Assembly (NCBI RefSeq): GCF_003555505.1
Contig: NZ_CP032152.1
Location: 124,001 to 188,000, forward strand
Origin: Thermosynechococcus sichuanensis E542
Lineage (GTDB): Bacteria > Cyanobacteriota > Cyanobacteriia > Thermosynechococcales > Thermosynechococcaceae
Direction: 5' to 3'
Length of the DNA: 64,000 bases
Below are positions 47,521 through 56,281 of this stretch, one piece after another. The translations under genes and the position numbers were made by a program. Below the pieces are notes generated by a model that saw only the letters and a list, made by a program, of their open reading frames with translations, ran no database searches and was not told where the DNA came from. Within the stretch, counting starts at the first letter, position 1; each line of letters begins with the position of its first letter.

Positions 47521-48393
47521 ATGAATTGTATTATTCACCGCCGCGCTGAGTTTGCCGCCAGTCATCGCTACTGGTTACCAGAATGGTCTGAAGGGGAAAA
47601 TTTGGCTCGGTTTGGTGCCAGTAGTCGCTTTCCCGGCCACGGTCATAACTATGAGTTGTTTGTTTCGATGAAGGGCGTTGTTGATGACTTTGGCATGGTG
47701 TTGAACCTATCGGATGTCAAGCACATCATTCGCCGTGAAGTCATTGAACCCCTGAATTTTTCCTATCTCAATGAGGTGTGGCCTGAGTTTCAAGCCACGC
47801 TACCGACCACTGAACATATTGCGCGGGTGATTTGGGATCGACTCTCTCCCCATTTACCCCTTGTGCGCATTCGACTGTTGGAACATCCCCGCCTTTGGGC
47901 GGACTACACGGGAGACCCTATGGAAGCCTATCTTTCGGTTGGTACTCACTTTAGTGCAGCGCATCGCCTAGCCCTTGACGATTTGAGCTACGAAGAAAAC
48001 TGCCGCATCTATGGCAAGTGTGCCCGCCCCCACGGCCATGGCCACAACTACCACGTGGAGATTACGGTTAAGGGCGCCATCCATCCGCGTACAGGCATGG
48101 TTGTTGATTTGGTCAAGCTCGAGGAAGTCCTCAAGGAACAGGTGATTGAACCTTTGGATCACACCTTCTTGAATAAAGACATTCCCTATTTTGCGACGGT
48201 GGTGCCGACGGCAGAGAATATCGCGATTTACATTGCCCAGTTGTTGCAAGAGCCAATTCGCCAGTTGGGGGCGACGCTGCATAAGGTGAAGTTGATTGAG
48301 AGTCCCAATAACTCTTGCGAAATCCTCTGCGAAGAATTACCCCCTCGGGATGGGGTGCTCAGTGGTGCGCTGCCGGTGTTGGAGCGAGTCTAG
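47521..48393 (+). CDS. Tandem 6-pyruvoyl-tetrahydropterin synthase/QueD protein with a degenerate first domain
   Basis: 290 residues with two PTPS domains (~1-130 and ~135-275). The second has all key residues: zinc ligands His148, His173, His175 and catalytic Cys167 (GKCARPHGHGHNY), plus Asp213-His214. The first keeps the zinc histidines His15, His40, His42, but the catalytic Cys is Ser34 and the Asp-His pair is Asn79-Phe80, so it is probably inactive and structural. The product could be 6-carboxytetrahydropterin (queuosine) or a reduced pterin; sequence alone does not decide. Confidence 0.9.
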   Translation: MNCIIHRRAEFAASHRYWLPEWSEGENLARFGASSRFPGHGHNYELFVSMKGVVDDFGMVLNLSDVKHIIRREVIEPLNFSYLNEVWPEFQATLPTTEHIARVIWDRLSPHLPLVRIRLLEHPRLWADYTGDPMEAYLSVGTHFSAAHRLALDDLSYEENCRIYGKCARPHGHGHNYHVEITVKGAIHPRTGMVVDLVKLEEVLKEQVIEPLDHTFLNKDIPYFATVVPTAENIAIYIAQLLQEPIRQLGATLHKVKLIESPNNSCEILCEELPPRDGVLSGALPVLERV

Positions 48394-48396
48394 GCA

Positions 48397-48807
48397 ATGT
48401 TGAGCAATGTCCCTTGGCTACTGGCCGCCAGTTTACTGACCGCAACGCTGCTGATCTATTTCCCCTACATTTTTGTTGTCGTGGGGCGCTTGCAGGCAGG
48501 GTTTGATATGGCAGCTCCCCGTGCTCTCTTTGCGAAACTGCCGCCCTTTGCCCAGCGGGCGGTGTGGGCACACGAAAATAGCTTTGAAACCTTTATGCCC
48601 TTTGCAGCGGCCGTGTTGCTGACCCTTTTTGTGGGGGTGAATAATTCAACGGTGGCGATCGCTAGCCTGAGTTTTGTCGCGGCGCGCTTTTTGTATAGTA
48701 TCTGCTACATTGCTAACTTTCCCCTTGGTCGCTCTCTCATGTTTGGTGTGGGAACAGCCGCTACTTTGACGCTTTTTTGGCAAAGTCTCACCGCCCTTGC
48801 CCGTTAA
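48397..48807 (+). CDS. MAPEG family membrane protein
   Basis: 136 residues with four hydrophobic helices. RAVWAHENSFETFMPFAAAVLL is interrupted by the family's E-N-x-x-E core, and RFLYSICYIANFPLGRSLMF matches the C-terminal MAPEG signature. Related to microsomal glutathione transferases; the substrate is unknown. Starts three bases after the PTPS gene. Confidence 0.9.
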   Translation: MLSNVPWLLAASLLTATLLIYFPYIFVVVGRLQAGFDMAAPRALFAKLPPFAQRAVWAHENSFETFMPFAAAVLLTLFVGVNNSTVAIASLSFVAARFLYSICYIANFPLGRSLMFGVGTAATLTLFWQSLTALAR

Positions 48808-48857
48808 TATAGTTTATAAAACCCTTGAGGAAATGCACTGAGCATAGAGTATTCTAA

Positions 48858-49343
48858 ATGTCTCTTGATAATCTCCGCACCCTTTACCAGCAAGTCATTC
48901 TGGAGCACTACAAGAAACCCCGCCACCGTGGCCGCACACAGCCCGTGGATCGTCAGCAGCGGGGACATAACCCCTCCTGTGGAGACACGATTGATTTAAC
49001 CATTGCCCTAGGAACCAATGAGCAGGGGGAGACGATCATTCAGGATATTCAGTTTGAGGGGGAAGGCTGCGCGATCGCCATGGCCTCAGCGGATTTGATG
49101 GCCGATGCCCTGCGCGGGCAACCCGTGAGTCGTGCCCTAGAGATGGTGGAGCAATTCCAAGCGATGATGAAGGGGCAGTTTGAGTTTCCTCGAGAGTTCC
49201 GCAAGCTGAATGTGATGCAGGGGGTGGCACAGTTCCCAGTGCGGATTAAGTGTGCGACATTGACATGGCATACCCTACGGGCAGCGTTGCAGCAGGATCA
49301 AGCCCCTGTGAATGGTTTTGTCAGTAATGAGGAGGAAGAATAG
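48858..49343 (+). CDS. sufU: SufU/IscU-type iron-sulfur scaffold protein
   Basis: 161 residues. Three conserved cluster or zinc cysteines: PSCGDT with the following Asp, GEGCAIAMAS, and IKCATLTWH. N-terminal LYQQVILEHYKKPRH is typical. An inserted segment of ~18 residues after the second cysteine region is the SufU mark that separates it from IscU, so it may act as sulfur relay with SufS rather than scaffold. No suf genes adjacent. Ends in a GTG-sharing overlap with ycf51. Confidence 0.9.
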   Translation: MSLDNLRTLYQQVILEHYKKPRHRGRTQPVDRQQRGHNPSCGDTIDLTIALGTNEQGETIIQDIQFEGEGCAIAMASADLMADALRGQPVSRALEMVEQFQAMMKGQFEFPREFRKLNVMQGVAQFPVRIKCATLTWHTLRAALQQDQAPVNGFVSNEEEE

Positions 49344-49831
49344 TGCTGACCCCCGCCGATTTTGCCACCTATAGCCGCTGGGCTGGCGTTGCTACCCTTG
49401 TCATGGCTGGTTTGACTGTACTGACCTTTGTTTTCCGCTGGGGTGTGCGCTTTCGCTTTGTCGGTATTACGGGGTTTCTCGGTGTGGTGACAGTGGGACT
49501 CTTTGCCCTAAGTATTGTGCCGATTGTGCACTCCCCAGTGCCTGGTGCCGGTAAATACACCCTCGTCTATGACAATGGGGCAACGCAAGTCGTGATTACA
49601 GTGCCCCCTGACATTGAGAGTAGTACCCTTGAGGCAACGCTGGTACAGGCGGCGAATGATTTATTTTCCTTGGGACGGTTAGGCCGAGGGGGCGATCGCC
49701 TGACGGTGATTGCACGCACCGTTACACACCCTGAACCGGGGGTGACGGAGCCAGTCATTCTAGGAGTGGCCACCCGCTCCTTGAGCGATCGTACCGATAC
49801 AAATGTGACGGTTAAACTACTCAAAACCTAG
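49343..49831 (+). CDS. ycf51: Ycf51 family protein (DUF2518)
   Basis: 162 residues from a GTG whose first G is the last base of the sufU TAG. Two N-terminal helices (VATLVMAGLTVLTFVFRW; GFLGVVTVGLFALSIVPI), then a soluble beta-rich domain with GKYTLVYDNGATQVV and LGRLGRGGDRLTVIARTV. Family found in cyanobacteria and some algal plastid genomes; role unknown. Confidence 0.88.
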   Translation: MLTPADFATYSRWAGVATLVMAGLTVLTFVFRWGVRFRFVGITGFLGVVTVGLFALSIVPIVHSPVPGAGKYTLVYDNGATQVVITVPPDIESSTLEATLVQAANDLFSLGRLGRGGDRLTVIARTVTHPEPGVTEPVILGVATRSLSDRTDTNVTVKLLKT

Positions 49832-49860
49832 CCACATGTATGGTATATTAGTAATTCCGA

Positions 49861-49934
49861 GGACGCATAGCTCAGTTGGTTAGAGCACCACGTTGACATC
49901 GTGGGGGTCACTGGTTCGAGTCCAGTTGTGTCCA
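49861..49934 (+). tRNA. tRNA-Val (anticodon GAC)
   Basis: 74 nt. Acceptor GGACGCA (49861-49867) pairs with TGTGTCC (49927-49933), discriminator A. D arm GCTCAGTTGGTTAGAGC, anticodon stem CCACG/CGTGG around TTGACAT, T loop GGTTCGAGTCC. The CCA end is not encoded. A short T run follows. Confidence 0.95.
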
Positions 49935-50047
49935 TCTTTTTAAGACCTTCCATTCAAGGAATCCTAAACGCGCTCTAAGGGAGGCTGGGTGTCAATCCCT
50001 TCTTGGCTGTCAACTGTAAACTTTGCAATTCAATTGGTGATCTCAGA

Positions 50048-50129
50048 TGCGGACGGAGGGACTTGAACCCACACACCTTGCGGTACTAGAACCTAAATCT
50101 AGCGCGTCTGCCAATTCCGCCACGTCCGC
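50048..50129 (-). tRNA. tRNA-Leu (anticodon UAG)
   Basis: 82 nt on the minus strand with a long variable arm, as expected for leucine tRNA. Acceptor GCGGACG pairs with CGTCCGC, discriminator A. The anticodon stem CTAGA/TCTAG encloses TTTAGGT (UAG). Variable arm CCGCAAGGTGTGTGG region and T loop GGGTTCAAGTCCC are intact. CCA is not encoded. Confidence 0.95.
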
Positions 50130-50187
50130 AGCAAACCTAGTCTAGCGCACTTTGGCTAGGGGGCGATCGCCCTCCTACCCCATTTTA

Positions 50188-51903
50188 TTAGTAGTGATTC
50201 CCCACCTTGCGATGGTGAACGGCGGTCATGCCATCGGGCTTCGAGACGCGGCCACTGTCAACGGTGCTATAGACAATCCAGTGATCGTGGGCATCCAGAC
50301 GGCTGACCACTGTACATTCCATATAGGCAAGGGCATCGGCCAAAATCGGACTGCCGTTACTCGCAGGATAGGTTTTCACATGGGCAAAGCGATCGGCGCC
50401 CGGTGGGAAGCGCTTCAGGAAGTGGCGCATTAGGGGCTGATAATTCCCCTCTTCGAGAACGTTGAGGACAAAGGTATCCCCCACGTGCAGGAAAGACTCA
50501 ATAGCACGATCCTTGGCCACCGCAATGGAAATCCCAAGGGGTTCAGTACTGGCCTGTGCTACCCAAGAGGCCAACATGGCACTGTTAATCGCACCCTTTT
50601 GGGCGGTAATGATGTAGAGACCGCCACTGAGACGACCGAGTGCTTTATCCAAGTCAATGTCGAGTGACTTCATCTGCTTGACGGTGCGATCGCGCAACAG
50701 CCATTGCCCCATGTCGGTACCCGCCTCTTCGGCCTCTTGAAAGAGAGCATCGGTGGGAGCCGCGGTGACCCGAATCACTGGGAAGGAGGGGGTAAGACCT
50801 GCATCCCGAAATTGGTTGAGCAATGGATAGGCAGGCTCCGCATCAGCCACGCCGCTTTCGAAGACACCAATAGCCTGTTTGGCATGGGCAGCCGCAAGAA
50901 TCGTACTCAGGGCAGTTTTAGCAACGGCAGTGGCGGGGGGTGTGCCAATGATCATCCCCGCAGCAATCTCGGTGAGTTCGCGAATATCTTGCGGTTCAGC
51001 GGTGAGCAAATCCATTTTTTCAACCACCACACCGGTTTTGGCTGCCCCCCGTTCGATCGCCTCTGTCAGAGCGTTGGCATAACCGTAGTTAGCGGCATAG
51101 AAAATGGCCACCGTCGTTGCCGCTTTGGCCTGTTCTTGACTCCAGTTGCGATAGGAATCTAGCCATTGAGGGAGATGATGGCGCAGCAGCGGACCATGCC
51201 CTGTGGCAACCAATTGTACTGGGGGAAGAGGTTCCAAGCGCTTGAAGGCGGAGAGCACCGAGCGGGCATTGGGGCCCATCAGACAGTCATAGTAAAACTT
51301 GAAGTCTGGCTCTAATAGTTCTGGCTCGGTATCAAAGGGATCATCGTTGCAGAAGTGGGCACCAAAAACATCGCAGGTAAAGAGGGTCTGGGTGCCGTGA
51401 TCAAATGTCAGGATCGTGTCGGGCCAGTGGAGATTGGGCGCCATGACAAATTCAAGAACGTGCCCCTTGCCCAAGTCAAGGCGATCGCCATTTTTCACCT
51501 GCCGTTGACTAAAGGGCTGATGGATGAGATCCCCAAGAAATTGTAACGCCACCTTTGAGGCCACGACGGTCACGTGGGGGGCTTTTGCCAATACGTCCTT
51601 AACGAGGCCACTGTGATCGGGTTCGGTGTGGCTGACAATGAGATAGTTCAAGTCACTGGGGTTCACCAGTTGCCAGAGTTGATCGAGGTAGCGATCGCCA
51701 AACTTGGCATGGGACGTATCTACGAGGGCAATCTGTTCCCCCTTGATCAGAAAGGAGTTGTAGGTGGTGCCATTTTCAAGGGCAAACTCGATATCAAAGC
51801 GATCGCGATCCCAATCTAGGCAGCGAATTGCCGTCGTCTCAGGGGCAATGTCCAACACCTGAAGCGTTAAGCGCGCTGGACGTTTGGGCGTACTGACGGC
51901 CAT
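50188..51903 (-). CDS. flv3: Flavodiiron protein, Flv3 type
   Basis: 571 residues, the three-domain cyanobacterial form: metallo-beta-lactamase-like diiron domain (~30-260), flavodoxin domain (~265-405, AIFYAANYGYANALTEAI), and flavin reductase domain (~425-571). The diiron ligands are canonical: His92, Glu94, Asp96, His97 (HTEPDHSG), with the later Asp in FTCDVFGAHF and His in ATGHGP. Flv1-type partners lack these, so Flv3 fits. Reduces O2 to water at photosystem I without making superoxide. The Flv1 partner is not in the window. Confidence 0.93.
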   Translation of the reverse strand: MAVSTPKRPARLTLQVLDIAPETTAIRCLDWDRDRFDIEFALENGTTYNSFLIKGEQIALVDTSHAKFGDRYLDQLWQLVNPSDLNYLIVSHTEPDHSGLVKDVLAKAPHVTVVASKVALQFLGDLIHQPFSQRQVKNGDRLDLGKGHVLEFVMAPNLHWPDTILTFDHGTQTLFTCDVFGAHFCNDDPFDTEPELLEPDFKFYYDCLMGPNARSVLSAFKRLEPLPPVQLVATGHGPLLRHHLPQWLDSYRNWSQEQAKAATTVAIFYAANYGYANALTEAIERGAAKTGVVVEKMDLLTAEPQDIRELTEIAAGMIIGTPPATAVAKTALSTILAAAHAKQAIGVFESGVADAEPAYPLLNQFRDAGLTPSFPVIRVTAAPTDALFQEAEEAGTDMGQWLLRDRTVKQMKSLDIDLDKALGRLSGGLYIITAQKGAINSAMLASWVAQASTEPLGISIAVAKDRAIESFLHVGDTFVLNVLEEGNYQPLMRHFLKRFPPGADRFAHVKTYPASNGSPILADALAYMECTVVSRLDAHDHWIVYSTVDSGRVSKPDGMTAVHHRKVGNHY

Positions 51904-52012
51904 AGGCAGTTCCTCAATCTTTGAAACTACCTTTTATCCTGACATATGAAGAAAGGTAACAGGATTCAAAGTTTTTAATAGCCGTGATAACAGGCTTTAG
52001 GAATGGCAATCC

Positions 52013-52297
52013 TTATTCGGGTTCAAGGGGCGCCATTGTTAAGCCCGCCCGTAGGAGTTGCTCATGGTAGAGTTCGGCCTGTTCTTGGGGACCCACCCAA
52101 ACAATGGCTTGGCCTTCGTAATGGACTTGATTGGTCAATTCCCACGCGCGATCGCTGGTCATATTGGGAATGTATTTCATCAAACAGGCAGCCACGTGCT
52201 GAAAGGTGTTGAAGTCATCGTTGAGGACAATGACTTTGTAGTTGGGGTAGTGCTTGCGAATAACCTGCTGTCGCTCTTGGGGAACAACGCTAGGCAT
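52013..52297 (-). CDS. clpS: ATP-dependent Clp protease adapter ClpS
   Basis: 94 residues. Binds the ClpA/ClpC N-domain and delivers N-degron substrates. NYKVIVLNDDFNTFQHVAACL is the ligand-pocket signature; later HYEGQAIVWVGPQEQAELYHEQL. Longer between the two than many, but complete. No clp gene adjacent. Confidence 0.94.
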   Translation of the reverse strand: MPSVVPQERQQVIRKHYPNYKVIVLNDDFNTFQHVAACLMKYIPNMTSDRAWELTNQVHYEGQAIVWVGPQEQAELYHEQLLRAGLTMAPLEPE

Positions 52298-52433
52298 AGG
52301 TCAGATATTGCTGTAGCTACACTGCTCCCTAGTTTAGCTCATTCGTGAAGGATTGGTTGATTTGCTATGGGAACATTGGAAAAACTCCTATGCTATAGCT
52401 AGACTTAGGTTGATGACTTAGGGGCATTGGTTT

Positions 52434-52811
52434 ATGACGGCAATGAATGTGTTGGGAACGCCCTTAGAGTGCTGCTGTCAAAATCCACTCACAGGATTCT
52501 ATCGCGATGGTTTTTGTCGGACGGGGGCGGGGGATGTCGGTGCCCATGTGGTCTGTGCGGAAATGACCGCAGAATTCCTCTCCTTTACCCGTTCGCGGGG
52601 CAATGATCTTTCCACACCGGTACCCGCCTATCAATTTCCGGGGTTGAAACCCGGCGATCGCTGGTGTCTGTGTGCCTCCCGTTGGCGGGAAGCCCTCGAA
52701 GCAGGGGTGGCGCCCCCCGTCATTCTGGAAGCAACCCATGTCAGTGCCCTTGAGTATGTCTCCCTAGAGGATTTGAAAGCCCATGCCCTTGGGGGTAGCC
52801 AGCAACCCTGA
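52434..52811 (+). CDS. DUF2237 family protein
   Basis: 125 residues. Family pattern: NVLGTPLECC near the start, TGFYRDGFCRTG, the segment HVVCAEMTAEFLSFTRSRGNDL (shown here only in part as VVCAEMTAEFLSF and SRGNDL), then PGLKPGDRWCLCASRW. Several cysteines are conserved, suggesting metal binding. Unknown function. Ends 18 bases before the TPR/M48-like gene. Confidence 0.85.
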   Translation: MTAMNVLGTPLECCCQNPLTGFYRDGFCRTGAGDVGAHVVCAEMTAEFLSFTRSRGNDLSTPVPAYQFPGLKPGDRWCLCASRWREALEAGVAPPVILEATHVSALEYVSLEDLKAHALGGSQQP

Positions 52812-52829
52812 TCTGGGGAATACTCCAGT

Positions 52830-54893
52830 ATGCCCGATCCAGAATCCGACTTTCGCTTAGATCCTCGCTACATTGCGGGTTTAGCTGCCTTTAATCGCGG
52901 AGATTATCAACTGGCGATCGCCGCCTTCAAAGCCGTTATTGCCAGCCACGGTCAACGTCGCGAAGGTCTCAAGGCTCACCTGCACCTGATTAAGGCCTAT
53001 GCCCACACCCGTCAGTGGCAAGAGGCCATTGATCTGTGTCAACTCTTAGCGCGATCGCCCCTCCTTGCAATCCAAGCTTGGGCACAAAAACATCTGCCCG
53101 AGTTAGAACGCTATCTCGATGAGGAACCAACCTCGCCCCATCTTTCATTTGTTGCCGCAACGGGTACCAATGCACCCATCCAACTGCGGGGGGTGCCTCG
53201 CCTCTATCTCTGGCTGAGTCAGGGGGCAACGCTGCTGCTGATTGCTTGGCTGCTGCAAGGGCTACTCCAAGGGGTGATTGCGGGTGTCCTTAGCTATGGC
53301 AATGATCAACTGGCACTCCTGCGGGGTTGGGAAGGGGTGATGGCATGGTTTTTGCTGGGCTGCTTGGGGCTGGGGCTGCTCAGTGGTGGCAGTTGGTTGT
53401 GGTCGTGGCGATTGCGTGCCCGTTATGGTTTGCGTCCCGTTAGTCTCGGAGAACTTGAGGAGTATAGTCCCGCAACCGTGATGCTCTTGGGGCGTTTGCC
53501 GTGGTCATGGTGGCAACCTCGTCCCCAAATCGGCTGTTTAATGACGGCAGCCCCAATCATTTTTAGCTATGGACGCTGGCAGCGCCGCATTATTGTTAGC
53601 GAAGGTCTATTGCGATCGCTCTCTGGCGAGGAACTGCTGGCTTTAATGGCCAGTGAAATTGCCCAACTGCGGCTGGGGCTGAATACCCTAGTGACCCCCC
53701 TTGTACTGCTGTTGCAACTGCCCTATGACCTTTACTGTTGCTGTAGTCGTTGGGGCGATCGCCTTGCGCCTCCCTATGGCAACAACTGGAGACGGTGGAT
53801 CAGCAGGGGTACCCTCTATCTCCTCTGTGCCATGGTGGGTCAAGGAAGTTACCTCCTCTTTCGCGGGCTGGAGATGCTCTGCTTTTGGAGCAATCAATTG
53901 CGGCAGTACTATGGCGATCGCCAAGGGGCAGCCTTGATTGGTAATCCCAATGCCCTTGTGATGGCGTGGTTTCGCCTCATGGAAGCAACAGCGACAACGG
54001 TGCGTGCCCAAGGGGAAATCGGTGTCCCCCTCGAATCCTTGCGCCTGCTCCTACCCCTAAATCCAACCCAAGCTGCCCTCTGGGGCAATCAACCCCTTGA
54101 TTGGCCAACACTGATCCGCTGGGATACCGCCCATCCCCTGCGCTATTGGTTTCGCTTGACCTCCTCCCATCGTCCCTTGGGACTGCGCCTGCAAGCCCTC
54201 ATGACCTATGCACGGCAATGGCGATTGGAACCCCTCCTGTCGCTGCCCTCTACCTCCTCCCCTCGCTGTCAACAGGCTTGGCAGCAACTAGCGCCCTTCT
54301 GGGGGGCGATCGCGGGCATCATCATGACGATCATCCTCACGGGCATTGGTCAATTTGCGCTGCGGGCAGGGACGATCGCCTTTCCGCTGTGGTGGCTGGC
54401 GGATTGGTCAACCTTGGCACGGGGCTTCATTCCCATCGGTCTTGGGTTAGGTCTTTTTTTACGCTGGAACGCCTACTATCCTGACCGGCAACCGCAAACC
54501 TATACCTTGGGACAGCTTCTGCGTCGTCTTTTGCCCCTCGATAGTCCCGTTGTCGAGCTAAAGGGGCATTTACGGACAGTGACGGGATTACGCAATGGCC
54601 TAGGACAGCACCTGTGGTTGGAGACGGATCATGGTCTATTTCCCTTGCGCTGCCATCGAGCTTGGGGGCCGATTTGGCCAATCCTTCAGCCAGCCTGTTT
54701 GAAAACCTTGGCGGGGCGATCGCTGGTGGTACGCGGTTGGTTTCGGCGCGGTACAGTTCCCTTTGTTGAAGTGAGCGAGTGGCACGCCCCGGATCTGCGA
54801 GAAAAACAATCTTGGGCTGCCCCCTATTGGGCAATTGGGGTTGCCACCCTATGGGTTCTCTACGGCATCATGACACTATTGGGTTGGATTTAG
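52830..54893 (+). CDS. TPR-containing membrane protein with degenerate M48 peptidase domain
   Basis: 687 residues. N-terminal TPR-like helices (~15-95), two membrane helices (~130-195), an M48/HtpX-like domain (~200-470), two more helices (~490-545), a beta-rich domain (~565-650) and a final helix. In the M48 domain the HExxH site reads Ser275-Glu-Ile-Ala-Gln279 (LMASEIAQL), so zinc binding and proteolysis are lost. The surrounding fold features (IIVSEGLLRSLSGEELLALMA) are kept. Likely a pseudo-peptidase acting as a scaffold; function unknown. Confidence 0.82.
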   Translation: MPDPESDFRLDPRYIAGLAAFNRGDYQLAIAAFKAVIASHGQRREGLKAHLHLIKAYAHTRQWQEAIDLCQLLARSPLLAIQAWAQKHLPELERYLDEEPTSPHLSFVAATGTNAPIQLRGVPRLYLWLSQGATLLLIAWLLQGLLQGVIAGVLSYGNDQLALLRGWEGVMAWFLLGCLGLGLLSGGSWLWSWRLRARYGLRPVSLGELEEYSPATVMLLGRLPWSWWQPRPQIGCLMTAAPIIFSYGRWQRRIIVSEGLLRSLSGEELLALMASEIAQLRLGLNTLVTPLVLLLQLPYDLYCCCSRWGDRLAPPYGNNWRRWISRGTLYLLCAMVGQGSYLLFRGLEMLCFWSNQLRQYYGDRQGAALIGNPNALVMAWFRLMEATATTVRAQGEIGVPLESLRLLLPLNPTQAALWGNQPLDWPTLIRWDTAHPLRYWFRLTSSHRPLGLRLQALMTYARQWRLEPLLSLPSTSSPRCQQAWQQLAPFWGAIAGIIMTIILTGIGQFALRAGTIAFPLWWLADWSTLARGFIPIGLGLGLFLRWNAYYPDRQPQTYTLGQLLRRLLPLDSPVVELKGHLRTVTGLRNGLGQHLWLETDHGLFPLRCHRAWGPIWPILQPACLKTLAGRSLVVRGWFRRGTVPFVEVSEWHAPDLREKQSWAAPYWAIGVATLWVLYGIMTLLGWI

Positions 54894-54896
54894 ACC

Positions 54897-55667
54897 ATGC
54901 AACTTTCCCAAGCCCATCTGCGCACGCTGCAAACCTGTCCACGGCAATACCAGTACCGCTATCTCGACAGCTTAATCCTGCCAGAGGCCACACAGTTGAC
55001 GGAAGCGACTTCCCAAAAGCAGGGTCGCAACTTCCACCGTCTAATGCAACAACACCTTCAGGGACTTGATGTCCGCCCCATCCTTGAGGCGCAGCCCGAA
55101 TTGAAGCCTTGGTTTGCAGCCTTTCAAACAACCCCACCGCTAATGATTCAAGGCCGAGGGGAGGCAGAGCATGTCCGCAGTCTGGGCTGGCAGGAATTTA
55201 CCCTTGTAGGTGTGTATGACTACGTGATTTTTGGCCAAGAGCAAGCGCAGATTCTCGACTGGAAAACCTATGCCCACCCGCCCGCCCAAGAAACCTTAGC
55301 TCGTCATTGGCAGACTCGCCTTTACTGTTATCTATTGGCGGCCACCAGTTCCTACCCCCCCAGCCAGATTTCCATGACCTACTGGTTTGCTCGAGGAGAA
55401 AAGGGAGCGAATTTTTACACCTTTCCCTACAGTAAGGGGATCCACCAGCAAATCCACCACACCCTAGAGCAGTGCTTTAACCAACTACGCCAATGGCTGC
55501 AAGCCTATGAGCAGGGGCAGGATCTCCCCCAAGTTCCCCCAGCCCAGATTCGGCAATACTGCGATGAATGTGCCTTTGCGGCGCGCTGCCAACGTTCTCA
55601 GCCAACTTCTGTCTCAACCATTGACCCATTTCTAGCCGTGCTCAAAGACTTGGGTGTACCCCGCTAA
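54897..55667 (+). CDS. PD-(D/E)XK nuclease with Cas4/AddB-like Fe-S cluster
   Basis: 256 residues. His47 (RNFHRLM), Asp108 (GVYDYV), Asp121 and Lys123 (ILDWKT) and Gln138 (HWQTRLYCY) give the RecB-family nuclease core. Cys14 near the N-terminus and Cys221, Cys224, Cys230 near the C-terminus would bind a 4Fe-4S cluster as in Cas4 and AddB. No cas gene or array is in the window, so this is a stand-alone repair-type nuclease. Starts three bases after the previous gene; its end overlaps the RNase D-like gene by 36 bp. Confidence 0.87.
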   Translation: MQLSQAHLRTLQTCPRQYQYRYLDSLILPEATQLTEATSQKQGRNFHRLMQQHLQGLDVRPILEAQPELKPWFAAFQTTPPLMIQGRGEAEHVRSLGWQEFTLVGVYDYVIFGQEQAQILDWKTYAHPPAQETLARHWQTRLYCYLLAATSSYPPSQISMTYWFARGEKGANFYTFPYSKGIHQQIHHTLEQCFNQLRQWLQAYEQGQDLPQVPPAQIRQYCDECAFAARCQRSQPTSVSTIDPFLAVLKDLGVPR

Positions 55668-56267
55668 ATCGAGATCCACAATCGCGGGTAGGCAACTCAG
55701 TGCCGTTTGTACTAGCTCAAAGCGTTCTTCCCGTTTCAGCATTGCTGTCAATTGCTGCCGCAGGGGAATCAAATAGCGTACATCGTTGGCGGCATACCGC
55801 AGTTGATCTTCCCGCAGTGCCATGGCATTGCCCCAGTCGGAGCTTTGGGCGGATTTATCAATTTCCACCCCTAGCAAATCCAAAACCAAGTCCTTAAGCC
55901 CGTGACGGGGGGAATAGGTACGGGCAATCTTGCTGGCAATTTTCGTGCAGAAAACGGGATGAACACGAATCCCCAAGTGGTAACGCAATGTAGCTAGATC
56001 AAAGCGGGCATAGTGGAAGATTTTGGTAATGCGGGGGTGCTCTAGAAGTTGCTGCAGGTGGGGGGCTTCAGTTTGACCGCGACCAATCTTGACCACAGCC
56101 ACTTGTCCCTCGGGGTCACACACCTGCACCAGACACAGGCGATCGCGGGGGATATTCAGGCCCATGGTTTCTGTATCTACGGCCAACTGATCGGCATTGA
56201 GAAAGTGGGCTAAGGCCGTGGCACTCAAATCGTGGTCAAAACACTCAAGGGGAAAATCCAGATCCAT
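55632..56267 (-). CDS. RNase D-like 3'-5' exonuclease (DEDDy)
   Basis: 211 residues, only the exonuclease domain; the HRDC domains of E. coli RNase D are missing, as in many cyanobacterial homologues. Exo I VDTETMGL, Exo II FHYARFDLATL, Exo III YAANDVRYLIPL (DEDDy tyrosine present). Trims RNA 3' ends; possible tRNA or structured-RNA processing. The gene upstream on this strand starts 15 bases away. Confidence 0.92.
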   Translation of the reverse strand: MDLDFPLECFDHDLSATALAHFLNADQLAVDTETMGLNIPRDRLCLVQVCDPEGQVAVVKIGRGQTEAPHLQQLLEHPRITKIFHYARFDLATLRYHLGIRVHPVFCTKIASKIARTYSPRHGLKDLVLDLLGVEIDKSAQSSDWGNAMALREDQLRYAANDVRYLIPLRQQLTAMLKREERFELVQTALSCLPAIVDLDLAGYTQVFEHG

Positions 56268-56281
56268 GACTCGCTCGCAAA

